Positions 34,631 to 43,605 of a DNA stretch of 64,000 nucleotides are shown piece after piece. Below the pieces are notes generated by a model. The model did no database searches, was not told the DNA's origin, and worked only from the letters and a program-made list of their open reading frames with translations. Source of the stretch: Candidatus Sumerlaeaceae bacterium (GTDB lineage Bacteria; Sumerlaeota; Sumerlaeia; Sumerlaeales; Sumerlaeaceae); NCBI GenBank assembly GCA_026418615.1, contig JAOAAY010000008.1:58244-122243 (forward strand), read 5' to 3'. Each line of letters begins with the position of its first letter. The first letter of the stretch is position 1. The translations under genes were made by a program, and so were the position numbers.

Positions 34631-35299
34631 TTAAGGCCCGTCCGCCCCGGGCGGCGGCGGATAGGGATGGGCTATGTAATCCCACGGACAAGTAATGTCG
34701 TCTATCATCTTGACCACCCGCGCCGGGTTGCCCACGGCTACGGCACGCGCCGGCACGCTGGCTGTGACCACCGCACCTGCACCGATCATGGCCATCTCGC
34801 CGATCTCGACCGCCGGCAACACGCGCGCACCCGCCCCGATCTTGGCCCCGCGCCCGATGCGCGGCCCCTTGATGCACTGCGACACCTCGGGGCACAACGG
34901 ATGCAGAACATTGGTGAACACGACATGCGGGCCGATCCACGCGTCATCCTCAAGGACGCTAAACTCGGGAATGAAGGCGCCGGAATGAATCCGCACCCGG
35001 TCCCCGATCTGAACATGGTGCTCGACGATGCTGTGCGAGCCGATCGAGACCCGGTTGCCAATCGTGTTGCATTCGCGCACGAGGACGCCGTGGCCTGTGG
35101 TGAATTGGTTGCCAATGATATTTCCAGCGTAGATGACCGTGTGCGAGCGGATCAGGGCATGATCGCCAATGACCGTGCCGAGTTCGCCTTCGGCAAAGCC
35201 CGCGGGAGGGGTGCCAAGAATACAGAAATCCCCCACGACCAAACCTGCGCCGTGCACAAGGCCGCGGAGAAGACGGGCAGTGGCGGAAATGTCTGTCAT
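34631..35299 (-). CDS. Left-handed beta-helix (hexapeptide) acyltransferase
   Basis: 222 residues made almost wholly of hexapeptide repeats ([LIV]-G-x4), for example IGDHALIRSHTVIYAG, IGNRVSIGSHSIVEHH, IGRGAKIGAGARVLP, ending in the GNPARVV motif. That ending is typical of sugar O/N-acetyltransferases such as WbbJ/WbpD-like enzymes. It would form a cytoplasmic trimer using acyl- or acetyl-CoA. An N-terminal segment (TARLLRGLVHGAGLVVGDFCILG) precedes the helix. The start at 35299 was chosen as the Met nearest the fold; a longer frame exists but overlaps the divergent PanE-like gene. A role in surface glycan decoration is likely, though no glycan genes are adjacent. Confidence 0.88.
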   Translation of the reverse strand: MTDISATARLLRGLVHGAGLVVGDFCILGTPPAGFAEGELGTVIGDHALIRSHTVIYAGNIIGNQFTTGHGVLVRECNTIGNRVSIGSHSIVEHHVQIGDRVRIHSGAFIPEFSVLEDDAWIGPHVVFTNVLHPLCPEVSQCIKGPRIGRGAKIGAGARVLPAVEIGEMAMIGAGAVVTASVPARAVAVGNPARVVKMIDDITCPWDYIAHPYPPPPGADGP

Positions 35300-35355
35300 C
35301 AGCGGAGCGGGAAACTCTTGCGTGGCCGCCGTACCTGTTTGCAATCGCAGAAAGC

Positions 35356-36309
35356 ATGGAACCGTTTTCCGGGCGAATAGGAATCGTGGGCGCCGGCGCA
35401 CTGGGTGCCTTCTATGGCGCCCGGCTGGCCCGCGCCGGCCACGATGTGCATTTCCTGATGCGGCGCGATTACGACGCCGTGCGAACCAACGGGCTGACGG
35501 TCAAGTCCATCGAGGGCGATTTCCACCTGCGACCGCCCGTGTACCGGACGGCGGAGGAAATGGGCCCGTGCGACCTGACGATCGTAGGGCTGAAAACCAC
35601 TGATAACGCGGCCCTGCCCTCGCTGCTGCGTCCCGTGACAGCGGGCGGCGGCTTGGTACTGACCCTGCAAAATGGTCTCGGCAACGAGGAGGCCATCGCG
35701 GCGGCACTCGGCGGAGGTGCAGACGCCGAAGAGCGCGTGCTGGGTGGTACCGCCTTTCTCTGCAGCAACCGCATCGCTCCGGGGGTTGTGAACCACATGG
35801 ATCAGGGATGGGTGCGGCTGGCAGAGTTCCGCGGCCCCGCGCGCGAGCGCACCCACGCCATCGCCGCCATGTTCACCAGCGCCGGCATCCAGTGCGAAGT
35901 GCGCGAATCCGTTGCCAGTATCCGATGGCACAAACTCGTCTGGAATGTGCCGTTCAACGGCCTCGGTGTGGCGGCAGGCCGCGCAAACACTGCAGACATT
36001 TTGGCAGACGACGAACTGGCACCGCTTGTCCGCGACCTCATGGGCGAAGTGGTGGCGGCTGCAGAGTCGGATGCTGTGCGAATCGAACCATCTTTCATTG
36101 ATCTGATGATTGAAGTGACGCCGAAGATGGGCGGCTACCGCACATCCATGCAAATTGATTACGAGGAAGGGCGCCCGCTTGAAGTGGAGTCCATTCTCGG
36201 CGAACCTGTGCGGCGCGCCCGTAAAGCGGGTGTGCCAGTGCCGCGCATGCAAATGCTTTATGCACTCGTGCGGCGGCTCGACGCCCTGCGCCGCGGCGCT
36301 AAACCGTGA
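35356..36309 (+). CDS. panE: 2-dehydropantoate 2-reductase family protein (PanE/ApbA)
   Basis: 317 residues. N-terminal Rossmann domain with GIVGAGALGAFYGARLA (NADPH binding) and LKTTDN; the substrate domain has LQNGLGNEE, WHKLVWNVPFNGL (catalytic Lys in the K-L-x-W-N motif), TSMQIDYEEGRPLEVE and the C-terminal ML-ALV helix. The expected reaction is ketopantoate plus NADPH to pantoate in pantothenate/CoA synthesis. The family also includes other ketoacid reductases, and no panB, panC or panD is nearby, so the symbol is provisional. It is followed after 43 bases by the FHA-EAL gene. Confidence 0.85.
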   Translation: MEPFSGRIGIVGAGALGAFYGARLARAGHDVHFLMRRDYDAVRTNGLTVKSIEGDFHLRPPVYRTAEEMGPCDLTIVGLKTTDNAALPSLLRPVTAGGGLVLTLQNGLGNEEAIAAALGGGADAEERVLGGTAFLCSNRIAPGVVNHMDQGWVRLAEFRGPARERTHAIAAMFTSAGIQCEVRESVASIRWHKLVWNVPFNGLGVAAGRANTADILADDELAPLVRDLMGEVVAAAESDAVRIEPSFIDLMIEVTPKMGGYRTSMQIDYEEGRPLEVESILGEPVRRARKAGVPVPRMQMLYALVRRLDALRRGAKP

Positions 36310-36352
36310 TTTGCATTGACGGTCTGACCTGCGGCGGCTGTAAGAGCCAACC

Positions 36353-37477
36353 ATGGGCAATCAACCTGATAGTCCTCCGATCGAACCCGCCCGCATCTGG
36401 AATATCGAGGGCGCTGTGGACGAGCAGGGACATGTCCAGCGCGTGTCGATCGTCCACTCGCCGTTTGTAATCGGCCGCGGCGACGATGTGACTTTTACGG
36501 TGGAATTCCGCGATGTGTCCAAACGCCACGCTGAATTCTTTTTCCGCGACAACGCCCTTTTTCTGCGCGATCTCGGCAGCAAGAACGGCACGCAACTCAA
36601 CGGTAGTCCCGTGACTGATCCCGTCGCTGTCCGCTCAGGCGATGTCCTGACGCTCGGCAAACACGAATTCCGCATTGTTTGCGAGAACATCGAGACTCTC
36701 GAGGAACTGCTCGAGCGCATCGAGCCGGCCAAGCGGACTTCGGCCCTGCTCGAACTCGGCACTCGGCAGGTGCGGGAATTGATGGCCTCGGGGGCTGCGG
36801 AGCCGCGTTACCATCCGGTGGTGGATCTGGCCGATGGCAGCGTGCTGGCCTACGATGTCTTCGGCCGGGGCTGCACCACCGGCGGTATCATTTCCGCCCC
36901 GTCCGACCTGTTCTTCGTGGCCGCTTACCTCGGTCTTGAGGAAGGCCTGAGCCATCTGTTCCGGCTTAAAGGCGCCGAGTTTGCCCACCGATTGCCAGCC
37001 CGCGCGCTGTTGTTCCTGCGGGTCCATCCGGTAGAGTTCGAAAATCCCGAACGGCTTGTGAAATCAGCCTCGGAATTGCGTGAAAAATTTCCCGAAACCC
37101 CGGTTGCCTTCGAGATTCATCAGGCGCTGGTCACCGACATCAAGGCCATGGCAAATCTGATGGGTGACTTGGAACCGCTGGGCATCAGCCTTGTCCTCGA
37201 GGGATTTCGCGGGCCAGCCGAACGGCTCGACGAACTTGTCCGTCTCGGGCCGGACTTTCTCAAGTTTGACAAACGCCTGACGCACCGCATCAATCAGTTG
37301 GACCCTCAGGATCGCGACATGGTCGGGATGCTCGTCAGTCTGGCCTCCGAGACAGGTATCCGGTGCATAGCCGACTGGATCGCTTTTGGCGATGACATGG
37401 AGGTCTGTCGCCAGTTGGGCTTTCACGCCGCTCAGGGTCCATACTTTGGCGAACCGTCCGCCGCGCCTTCCCTTTGA
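36353..37477 (+). CDS. FHA domain fused to a degenerate EAL-like domain
   Basis: 374 residues. Residues ~20-110 are an FHA phosphothreonine-binding domain with the key residues in place (GRG at 41-43, S56-KRH, SKNGTQLNG around 76-84). Residues ~130-370 align in layout with EAL c-di-GMP phosphodiesterases: RYHPVVDLADGSVLAYDVFGR, FEIHQ, LVLEGFR, FLKFDK, and a final GIRCIADW...LGFHAAQGPYFG. The catalytic motifs are changed: EAL is DVF, DDFG is EGFR, and the AEGVE Glu is absent. It is therefore probably not a phosphodiesterase but may bind c-di-GMP or a partner. It converges on the gspF gene, suggesting regulation of the secretion/pilus machine; that link is inference from position. Confidence 0.85.
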   Translation: MGNQPDSPPIEPARIWNIEGAVDEQGHVQRVSIVHSPFVIGRGDDVTFTVEFRDVSKRHAEFFFRDNALFLRDLGSKNGTQLNGSPVTDPVAVRSGDVLTLGKHEFRIVCENIETLEELLERIEPAKRTSALLELGTRQVRELMASGAAEPRYHPVVDLADGSVLAYDVFGRGCTTGGIISAPSDLFFVAAYLGLEEGLSHLFRLKGAEFAHRLPARALLFLRVHPVEFENPERLVKSASELREKFPETPVAFEIHQALVTDIKAMANLMGDLEPLGISLVLEGFRGPAERLDELVRLGPDFLKFDKRLTHRINQLDPQDRDMVGMLVSLASETGIRCIADWIAFGDDMEVCRQLGFHAAQGPYFGEPSAAPSL

Positions 37478-37491
37478 CGGCGCGGGGGGCG

Positions 37492-38730
37492 CTATTCGAC
37501 GACCAGCGTCGGCGATCCCACAAGGCGGAAGTAGGGGACAAAAACGGCCAACGCCACGAAAAGAACCGCCAAGCCCAAAAGGCCGACCAAAAGCGGCTCG
37601 ATAATGCTCGTCAGCGCCTTGAGTTTCGAGTCCACCTCGCTCTCATAGGTGTCCGCAATTTTCGTCAGCATGACATCCAGAGCACCGGCTTCGTCGCCAA
37701 CCATGACCATGTCCACCACGATGGGATCGAAAACCGGCTTGCTGCGCAGAGGCCCTTCCATTTTGCCGCCCGTCTCGACGGTGTCGCGGGCTTTGAGGAG
37801 CGTCTCCTCGACGAGCGCATTCTCGGAACTCTCGGCCGTAATTTTCAGCGAGGCGATCAGGGGAATCCCTGCGGTCAGCAGGCTTCCAAGCGTCCGGGCA
37901 AAGCGCGCCACATTCACTTTGCGCGCCACATTGCCAAGGATGGGCAGGCGCAGCAGGATATTCTGCCACACGCGATGACCGGCCTCGGTGCGCAACGCCA
38001 GCATCAGCAGGAACACCACGACGATCAGACCAATGAGCACATTCAGCCAGTTGGCCGTGAGGAAATCAGAGGTGTTCATCAGCCAGACGGTGACGGCCGG
38101 CAACCGGTCGCGCTCGCTTTCCGGGTATGCCTTCAACATGCGCGGCATGGCGTAAAACATGACGACGCACAAAACGATCACCTCGACGATGAAGGCAAAC
38201 GCCGGGTACATGACGGCCGAGATGATCCGACGGCGCAGTTCGTTGCGGCGCTCGAGCATATCGGCAAGGCGACGCAGCGACTCCTCAAGAATGCCGCCCG
38301 CCTCGCCCGCTCGCACCACGCCGACGACCATGGGCGAGAAAGTGCGCGGGTGCGCAGCCATGGCCGACGAGAAACTTTGTCCCTCTTCCACACGCCGCGC
38401 AATGTCCTGCGTGGTCTTCTTGATGTGAGGGTCGGAACTGCGCTCGGCCAGGATCTGGAGCGATTTCAGCAACGGAATGCCGACATCCACCAGCGTGGCC
38501 ATCTGACGCATGAAGACGGCCATTTGCTTGACATTCGTGCCGAAAAACCTCCGCGCGGCACGCGGCACTGGCGCCTCTGTCTGCGCTCCGGGACTGCGCA
38601 CCGTGCCCCCGCGGGCGCCTCCTGCGGCATCGCGACCCGCAGCGTCCTGTTCGCGAATGCGCTGAATGATCTCGTCTTTCAGGGATCCTCTGCCAGTCGG
38701 ACCCGTGCTTTCGTTTTGCTTCTCAGCCAT
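37492..38730 (-). CDS. gspF: Type II secretion / type IV pilus inner-membrane protein GspF/PilC
   Basis: 412 residues with the duplicated GspF domain: first copy ~70-190 (FMRQMATLVDVGIPLLKSLQIL, GVVRAGEAGGILEESLRRLAD), second ~270-395 (FARTLGSLLTAGIPLIASLKIT, MVGDEAGALDVMLTKIADTYE). Three membrane helices lie after the first copy, between the copies and at the C-terminus. It is the platform protein that the GspE ATPase acts on. A ~60-residue charged, Gly/Ala-rich lead precedes the first domain. It is the last gene of the five-gene minus-strand operon, 28 bases after gspE. Confidence 0.94.
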   Translation of the reverse strand: MAEKQNESTGPTGRGSLKDEIIQRIREQDAAGRDAAGGARGGTVRSPGAQTEAPVPRAARRFFGTNVKQMAVFMRQMATLVDVGIPLLKSLQILAERSSDPHIKKTTQDIARRVEEGQSFSSAMAAHPRTFSPMVVGVVRAGEAGGILEESLRRLADMLERRNELRRRIISAVMYPAFAFIVEVIVLCVVMFYAMPRMLKAYPESERDRLPAVTVWLMNTSDFLTANWLNVLIGLIVVVFLLMLALRTEAGHRVWQNILLRLPILGNVARKVNVARFARTLGSLLTAGIPLIASLKITAESSENALVEETLLKARDTVETGGKMEGPLRSKPVFDPIVVDMVMVGDEAGALDVMLTKIADTYESEVDSKLKALTSIIEPLLVGLLGLAVLFVALAVFVPYFRLVGSPTLVVE

Positions 38731-38758
38731 CGCTCTCCGTCTCCCTCCGCCGAGCCCT

Positions 38759-41017
38759 TCACACTTCCGTGACGACGGCTCGCAGAACCTCCTCGGGGCT
38801 GGTGATTCCTTTGTAAACTTTTTCCATTGCGCTCTGAAACAGCGTCATGCTGCGTTCGGCCGCCAGTTCCTGCATGCGGGCCTCGCCCGCGTTTTCGACG
38901 ATCGCCTTGCGCAGCGGACCTGTCACCTCGACCACCTCGAACACGCCCGTCCGCCCGCGGTAACCGGTGCCCATGTTTGAGTGGGCCGGCTCGCCGCGGA
39001 AGAATTTCCGCCGCGTGTTCTCCGGCAGGCCCAGCGCATGCAGAACCGCTTTGGGCGGCTTATACGGCACCTTGTGCTCGGGATCAATCACCCGCACCAG
39101 ACGCTGGGCGACAATGCCCGACACAGCCGAGGCGAGAACAAACGGTTCGATGCCCATCTGGCACAGCGCGGGAATCGCACCTATGGCCGTGTTCGTGTGC
39201 AGCGTCGAAAGCACCAGATGCCCGGTCATCGAAGCGCGGACGGCTGTTCGCGCCGTGTCCACATCGCGGATCTCGCCAACCATGATGATGTCCGGATCCT
39301 GCCGCAACGCCGCGCGCAGACCGCTGGCAAAGGTCAGATCGGCCGTAGCATCCACCTGCACCTGCGCGATGCCCGGCAGCATGTACTCCACAGGATCCTC
39401 GATCGTGATGATGTTTACGCTTTCCGTGTTCACCGTACACAGCGCTGCATAGAGCGTGCTCGTCTTACCGCTGCCTGTCGGGCCGGTGACCAGAATCAGC
39501 CCGTGTGGCCGGCGCAACAGCCGGTCGAGTGTCGTGAGTTGCTCCTCCTCCAGCCCGAGTTCGGGCAGCCCGGTCATGACGCGGCTGCTGTCAAGGACGC
39601 GCATGACAATCTTTTCGCCGTATGCCGACGGCATCGTCGAAATGCGAAAATCGTACGAACCGGACTTCGTCTCGAAACTGAAGTGACCGTCTTGAGGCCG
39701 GCGACGCTCTGTGACATTCATCCCTGACAGCACTTTGATGCGCGAGGTGATGGAAAGCATCATCTCCGCCGGAACGCGCATGATGCTGTGCAGTTGCCCG
39801 TCCACCCGGTAGCGTACCCGCACCACGTCAAGTTGCGGCTCGATGTGAATGTCCGTGGCCCGCGCATCGAGCGCACTTTCGATCACCTGCGTGACAAGTT
39901 GCACTGTCGAAAGATTGTCCACAAACGGCTCAGGTTGGCCCGCCGGGCGGACATCCACGCCCGAGGCGCGCACGCCTGTGTCGGCAAACGCGGCCTTCGG
40001 CTTGCCCGACTCGGCGGCCCGGCTTGCCCGCACGGCACGCGGCGCCGTCGCCGCAGGCATCGCGCTCAAAGCCTCCCCGCCGCCCGCCGCGCCCTGCGGA
40101 AACAGCGCCTCGAGTTTCGTCAGCAGTTCTTGGTGGGGCGTATAAATCATGGACACACGCCGCCCCGTCAGCAGGGTGATCGTGTCGGCCAGTGCCAGAT
40201 TGAACGGATCCGCCGTCCCGATCTCCCAATGACGGTCCTGCAGCGACAGCGGCACGAACAACTGGCGCCGCATGAAATCCGCCGGGAACCGCGCCGCAAG
40301 ATCCGCAGGCACATCGTAGGCCAAGATCTCCACCAGCGGCAATTCCAGACCGCGTTGCAGGGCCGCAAACAGGTCCTCCTGCGTCAGGATGCCAAGTTGC
40401 TCCAGTGTGGCGCTCAGCGGCGCACGCGTGACCGCCCGACTCTCAAGCGCACGCGTCAGATCATCCTTGGTAATCAAATTGTTGTAAATCAGGATGTCGC
40501 CAGCCAGCAGGATCCGGTTGTCCAGCGCAAACTCCAACATCTTTTCGGTCGTGGCGACCTTGACCACCTCTGGCGTCACCAGCCGCTGAGCCACGAGAAC
40601 ATCATAAACATTGAGCGCGTTTTTCTCGGCAAGGTCGAGAGCCGCCTCGAGTTCGTCCGTCTTCATCAAATTCTGCGTGATGAGGGCGTGACACAACCGG
40701 GCCACATCGGGCTGGTTCTGCTTGAGAATGTGCGCAATCTCCGAAGCCGTGATGCTGATCGGCGCGCTCAAGGCCCGCGCCAGTTCCTGAGCGTCCGGCC
40801 GCTCGGCCTTTGTCTTGAGCGTCACGACATCAATCGTGAACAACTCGTAAAAGGTGCGCAGAGACACATCCGACTTGAGGACCTGCCCAAGGGATTTCTC
40901 CCCCGAGGCGCCGGACGCCTTGACGAAGGCCTCCCAGTGCGGCTCGTCCAGCACGGTCGCATCGCGCAGGACGAGCGCAATGCGCATCGTCTTTTCGTCG
41001 GTAAGGTTGGCCGTCAT
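38759..41017 (-). CDS. gspE: Type II secretion / type IV pilus assembly ATPase GspE/PilB
   Basis: 752 residues. The N-terminal ~300 residues contain MshEN/GspE-N type modules (RLVTPEVVKVATTEKML, YNNLITKDDLTRALE, LGILTQEDLFAALQRGLELPLV). The ATPase core has ATDIHIEP, ERRRPQDGHF, Walker A GPTGSGKTSTLYAAL, the Asp box TIEDPVEY, Walker B DPDIIMVGEIRD and the His box LVLSTLHTN. The C-terminal region normally carrying a CxxC...CxxC zinc site (just ahead of GYRGRTGVFE) has no cysteines. It powers pseudopilus or pilus assembly at the inner membrane. ATG overlaps the stop of the upstream pseudopilin gene by 4 bases. Confidence 0.95.
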   Translation of the reverse strand: MTANLTDEKTMRIALVLRDATVLDEPHWEAFVKASGASGEKSLGQVLKSDVSLRTFYELFTIDVVTLKTKAERPDAQELARALSAPISITASEIAHILKQNQPDVARLCHALITQNLMKTDELEAALDLAEKNALNVYDVLVAQRLVTPEVVKVATTEKMLEFALDNRILLAGDILIYNNLITKDDLTRALESRAVTRAPLSATLEQLGILTQEDLFAALQRGLELPLVEILAYDVPADLAARFPADFMRRQLFVPLSLQDRHWEIGTADPFNLALADTITLLTGRRVSMIYTPHQELLTKLEALFPQGAAGGGEALSAMPAATAPRAVRASRAAESGKPKAAFADTGVRASGVDVRPAGQPEPFVDNLSTVQLVTQVIESALDARATDIHIEPQLDVVRVRYRVDGQLHSIMRVPAEMMLSITSRIKVLSGMNVTERRRPQDGHFSFETKSGSYDFRISTMPSAYGEKIVMRVLDSSRVMTGLPELGLEEEQLTTLDRLLRRPHGLILVTGPTGSGKTSTLYAALCTVNTESVNIITIEDPVEYMLPGIAQVQVDATADLTFASGLRAALRQDPDIIMVGEIRDVDTARTAVRASMTGHLVLSTLHTNTAIGAIPALCQMGIEPFVLASAVSGIVAQRLVRVIDPEHKVPYKPPKAVLHALGLPENTRRKFFRGEPAHSNMGTGYRGRTGVFEVVEVTGPLRKAIVENAGEARMQELAAERSMTLFQSAMEKVYKGITSPEEVLRAVVTEV

Positions 41018-41472
41018 GACCGTGTCTCCCTGTCGGTCTGCTTGCCGCCGCCCGTTCCGCTCTCCGCGATCAAAATCGGGGCGGAACGCTGGCCTTTCGT
41101 GTTCACCAGATAGATGGCCCTGCGGCCGGCGCCTTGCAGGCGTCGGGACGACACCTGTATCTCGGCGAACAGGTCGCCCTCGCGCTTGCCCAGCAGGTCA
41201 ACCGCGGGCGATGCCGGCGGTTCGGCAAGCATCTGGACCGTCAGCGTCAGATCGTCATCGCCCGCCAAGGGTTTCCCCGGATCCGCACCGGTCATGAGCA
41301 GGCGCGCCTGGGCGTTCAACGCACTCGCCAGCCGGTGTTGCGCGAGGTCTGCCGCCGTGAGCGTGTGCGTAACATGTGCGCGCGTAGCAGCGCCAAAAAC
41401 CAAAATAGTCAAAACAGCCAGGACGCCAAGGGCGGCGATGAGGGCAAATCCGCGGCGCGGCTTGGCAATCAT
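41014..41472 (-). CDS. Short GspK-like minor pseudopilin
   Basis: 152 residues. The N-terminus RRGFALIAALGVLAVLTILVFG is a type III prepilin signal, with predicted cleavage after Gly and a hydrophobic helix that lacks the Glu at +5, as in GspK. After the helix, LAQHRLASALNAQARLLMTGAD also fits GspK, and the C-terminal part is beta-like (RRAIYLVNTKGQRSAPILI). GspK proteins are usually about twice this long because of an alpha-helical insertion, so this is a reduced form or a different minor pseudopilin. It overlaps both neighbours by 4 bases (ATGA), meaning coupled translation within the operon. Confidence 0.8.
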   Translation of the reverse strand: MIAKPRRGFALIAALGVLAVLTILVFGAATRAHVTHTLTAADLAQHRLASALNAQARLLMTGADPGKPLAGDDDLTLTVQMLAEPPASPAVDLLGKREGDLFAEIQVSSRRLQGAGRRAIYLVNTKGQRSAPILIAESGTGGGKQTDRETRS

Positions 41473-42128
41473 GGCAGGGCCACCCCCGAAACATATTCAA
41501 ACACGCCGAACACGCCGAGCGCCCTTCGCGCAGCCTCATAATCGCCGTATCGCTTGTCCTGCGGCCACAAACGGATGGTGTATTCGACCACGGCAGGCGC
41601 AGCCCTGCTCTCGTCGGTCCATTGCGGCTCACCAGTCACCGGAGGGGCAAGGTAACGGAAGGTGATTTGTGACTGAACTTTGTCCGGGTTCTGCCCGGGA
41701 ATGACACGCCCGCCCTTGTCGGCTGCTCCGGCCAGCCCGTATTCGATAGCCACCCGCCGCGCTCCGTCGGCGTCGGCGACGGTGCCAATGGTGGCAAACA
41801 GTTTGTCGCTCACGCCGCCGGCGGCCAGCGTGCACACCCGCAGTTGGTCAGCGGCAAACTTTTCAGCGTCCATGCCGGCGGTTGCCGCGGCGCCGACATC
41901 GCCCGGCGCCACGCGGGCTCGCAACTGCTTGTCCACGGCTTGCGCGATAAGCAGGGCCTCCTGCCGAAGCAGTTGCCCGCGGTCGAGATCGTTCGTCGCC
42001 CGTTCCGTATCCGTCATCGCCTGCAGGATAAGGCCCAGCACGATAGCAACGATGGCGACAACCACCGAAACCTCGACAAGAGTCATGGCGCGGCGGCGCG
42101 CACCGCCTGGGAAGACCGAATGGTTCAT
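41469..42128 (-). CDS. GspJ-like minor pseudopilin
   Basis: 219 residues. The N-terminus GGARRRAMTLVEVSVVVAIVAIVLGL is a type III prepilin signal with the conserved Glu at +5 after the cut. The residue before the cut is Ala rather than the usual Gly, an uncommon but accepted variant. The globular part (ATNDLDRGQLLRQEALLIAQAV, ITFRYLAPP, VVEYTIRLWPQDKRYG) fits GspJ-type proteins. The start at 42128 overlaps the previous stop by 4 bases. Processing needs a prepilin peptidase, which is not in this window. Confidence 0.82.
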   Translation of the reverse strand: MNHSVFPGGARRRAMTLVEVSVVVAIVAIVLGLILQAMTDTERATNDLDRGQLLRQEALLIAQAVDKQLRARVAPGDVGAAATAGMDAEKFAADQLRVCTLAAGGVSDKLFATIGTVADADGARRVAIEYGLAGAADKGGRVIPGQNPDKVQSQITFRYLAPPVTGEPQWTDESRAAPAVVEYTIRLWPQDKRYGDYEAARRALGVFGVFEYVSGVALP

Positions 42129-42562
42129 GAGCCGCCTCCCGCGCTGGCCGTTGCCAAGGCCCATCCCGAAATGCGAGCCATCAGCGGCGACTCGCGGCCG
42201 GACTCGAACACCTCCACCGTCAGGTGTGCCGGCCCGTCGGCTCCAGGCCGGACAATGGCGCGCCAAGCAAAGCGCGTATCTTGCGCGACAGGCTGCGGCC
42301 CGTCTTTCGGCCAACGCACCGAACCGTCACCCGCCCGCTCCGCCGACGCCCAAGCACCAGCCAGCGCCGGACCAGCCGCACGAAGTTCCTCAAATTTCAG
42401 TTGCGCGAGGCCCGAGGCCCGCACCTTGCGATCGGCAATAACGGCGGAGTGGCGCGCTGTGACAAGCAATTCCGCGGCACCATAGATGCCCACTGACAAA
42501 ACAGCCAGCGCCACAAGAATCTCGATGATCGAAACCCCTCGTTGTCTCGGGCAAACCTGCAT
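42125..42562 (-). CDS. GspI-like minor pseudopilin
   Basis: 145 residues, the first gene of the operon. Prepilin signal QRG then VSIIEILVALAVLSVGIYGA with Glu at +5. The region after the helix (SAVIADRKVRASGLAQLKFEELR) and the beta-rich C-terminal half (FAWRAIVRPGADGPAHLTVEVFE) match GspI/PilV-like proteins. The ATG at 42562 was chosen because AAGGA lies about 6 bases upstream; an in-frame ATG five codons earlier is weaker. No major pseudopilin (GspG) or secretin (GspD) gene lies next to this operon. Confidence 0.82.
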   Translation of the reverse strand: MQVCPRQRGVSIIEILVALAVLSVGIYGAAELLVTARHSAVIADRKVRASGLAQLKFEELRAAGPALAGAWASAERAGDGSVRWPKDGPQPVAQDTRFAWRAIVRPGADGPAHLTVEVFESGRESPLMARISGWALATASAGGGS

Positions 42563-42621
42563 TGGCAGTCCTTGCAATGCCGGATCAATCGCCGGAATAT
42601 GGCGCTGATTGGTTCGCGTGA

Positions 42622-43605
42622 ATGCGGGAAGTCAAATCCAAAGGTCAGCACCGGCGCCGTGGAATCGCGGCTACCCCCATTCGTCACATGGGTGCCATCT
42701 TGCTTTTCTTCGCCCTGTCCGCCTTCGCCTTTGCCGAATCAGGCACATCCTCCCGGGCACTGCGCATCGGCTACCTGCGCGGAGATCCCGAGGCCCAACT
42801 GGCGCCGGCTGTGTTCAGCGCCCTGCGAAGCCATCTGCTGGCTCACCCGGGCGTGACCCGCACGCTGCCTCAGGCCGGACTCGACGGCGTTGTTGTCCTC
42901 GCTTCGGACTCGCATCAGGATCTCGTGCAGCGCATGGACGCCGGGGAGTTTGACCTCGTCTTCGCCAGTTCCATGGATTATGTGTCACAGGTCGGGCCGT
43001 ACGAAGCGCTGTTTCAGTTACGCCGCCCCCGGGACCGCTTCGACCCCCAAGGCGAGCGCGTGTATCACAGCGGAATTTTGTTTGTTAATTACCGCCACCC
43101 GTTGTTTCGCGAAGACGCAATCGCACCCGCCAAAGCCGCGCGCGCCCTGCTGGACACAGACATGGCCATGGTCAGCAGTTTCAGCGCCGCCGGCTATATC
43201 TATCCGGTACTGCGCCTCGCCTCGCTCACCAGCGACACCCTGCCCGTAAGAATTGTGTTTTGCGACTCGCCCGAAGAGGTCGTGAAGCATGTTGTCAACG
43301 GGGTCTATGACGCGGGCGCGTGCGATGCCGGCGTATTGGAGGAAGTGCTCGCAGCCGCCGGCCTCACCGACCAACGCGATGCGCTCTTACGCGTCGTGTT
43401 GGAGACAGACCCGATCCCGGCTGACCCCGTGGCTGTGCGCACGGACTGGCTGCCGCGCAATTCGGAACTCGGACGGGAACTTCGCGATGCCCTGCGCCAG
43501 TTTTTCACCGGCCGCCCCGACCTGCCCCGTCTGCAGGCCGCCAACGACGCCAACTTTGACGACTTGCGCCGCAACCTCGCCCGACTGCGCCAATTACGAC
43601 AGTAG
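42622..43605 (+). CDS. PhnD-like periplasmic phosphate/phosphonate binding protein
   Basis: 327 residues, or 305 if the internal Met at 42688 is used, which would give a cleaner signal peptide (MGAILLFFALSAFAFAES). The body fits the PhnD/SsuA-like periplasmic-binding fold: LRIGYLRGDPEAQLAP, FDLVFASSMDYV, DTDMAMVSSFSAAGYIYPVLRL, VVNGVYDAGACDAGV, and VRTDWLPRNSELGRELRDALRQF. This fold usually binds phosphonate or phosphite for an ABC importer, but the same fold serves as a periplasmic sensor input. No PhnC/PhnE genes are adjacent. It is divergent from the pseudopilin operon with only a 59-base gap, so their promoters must overlap. Confidence 0.82.
   Translation: MREVKSKGQHRRRGIAATPIRHMGAILLFFALSAFAFAESGTSSRALRIGYLRGDPEAQLAPAVFSALRSHLLAHPGVTRTLPQAGLDGVVVLASDSHQDLVQRMDAGEFDLVFASSMDYVSQVGPYEALFQLRRPRDRFDPQGERVYHSGILFVNYRHPLFREDAIAPAKAARALLDTDMAMVSSFSAAGYIYPVLRLASLTSDTLPVRIVFCDSPEEVVKHVVNGVYDAGACDAGVLEEVLAAAGLTDQRDALLRVVLETDPIPADPVAVRTDWLPRNSELGRELRDALRQFFTGRPDLPRLQAANDANFDDLRRNLARLRQLRQ

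Noticed and set aside
37474..41113. Two long plus-strand frames (432 and 441 codons) opposite gspF and gspE
   Set aside because: Antisense to genes with complete GspF and GspE signatures; His/Gln/Arg-rich composition typical of shadows.
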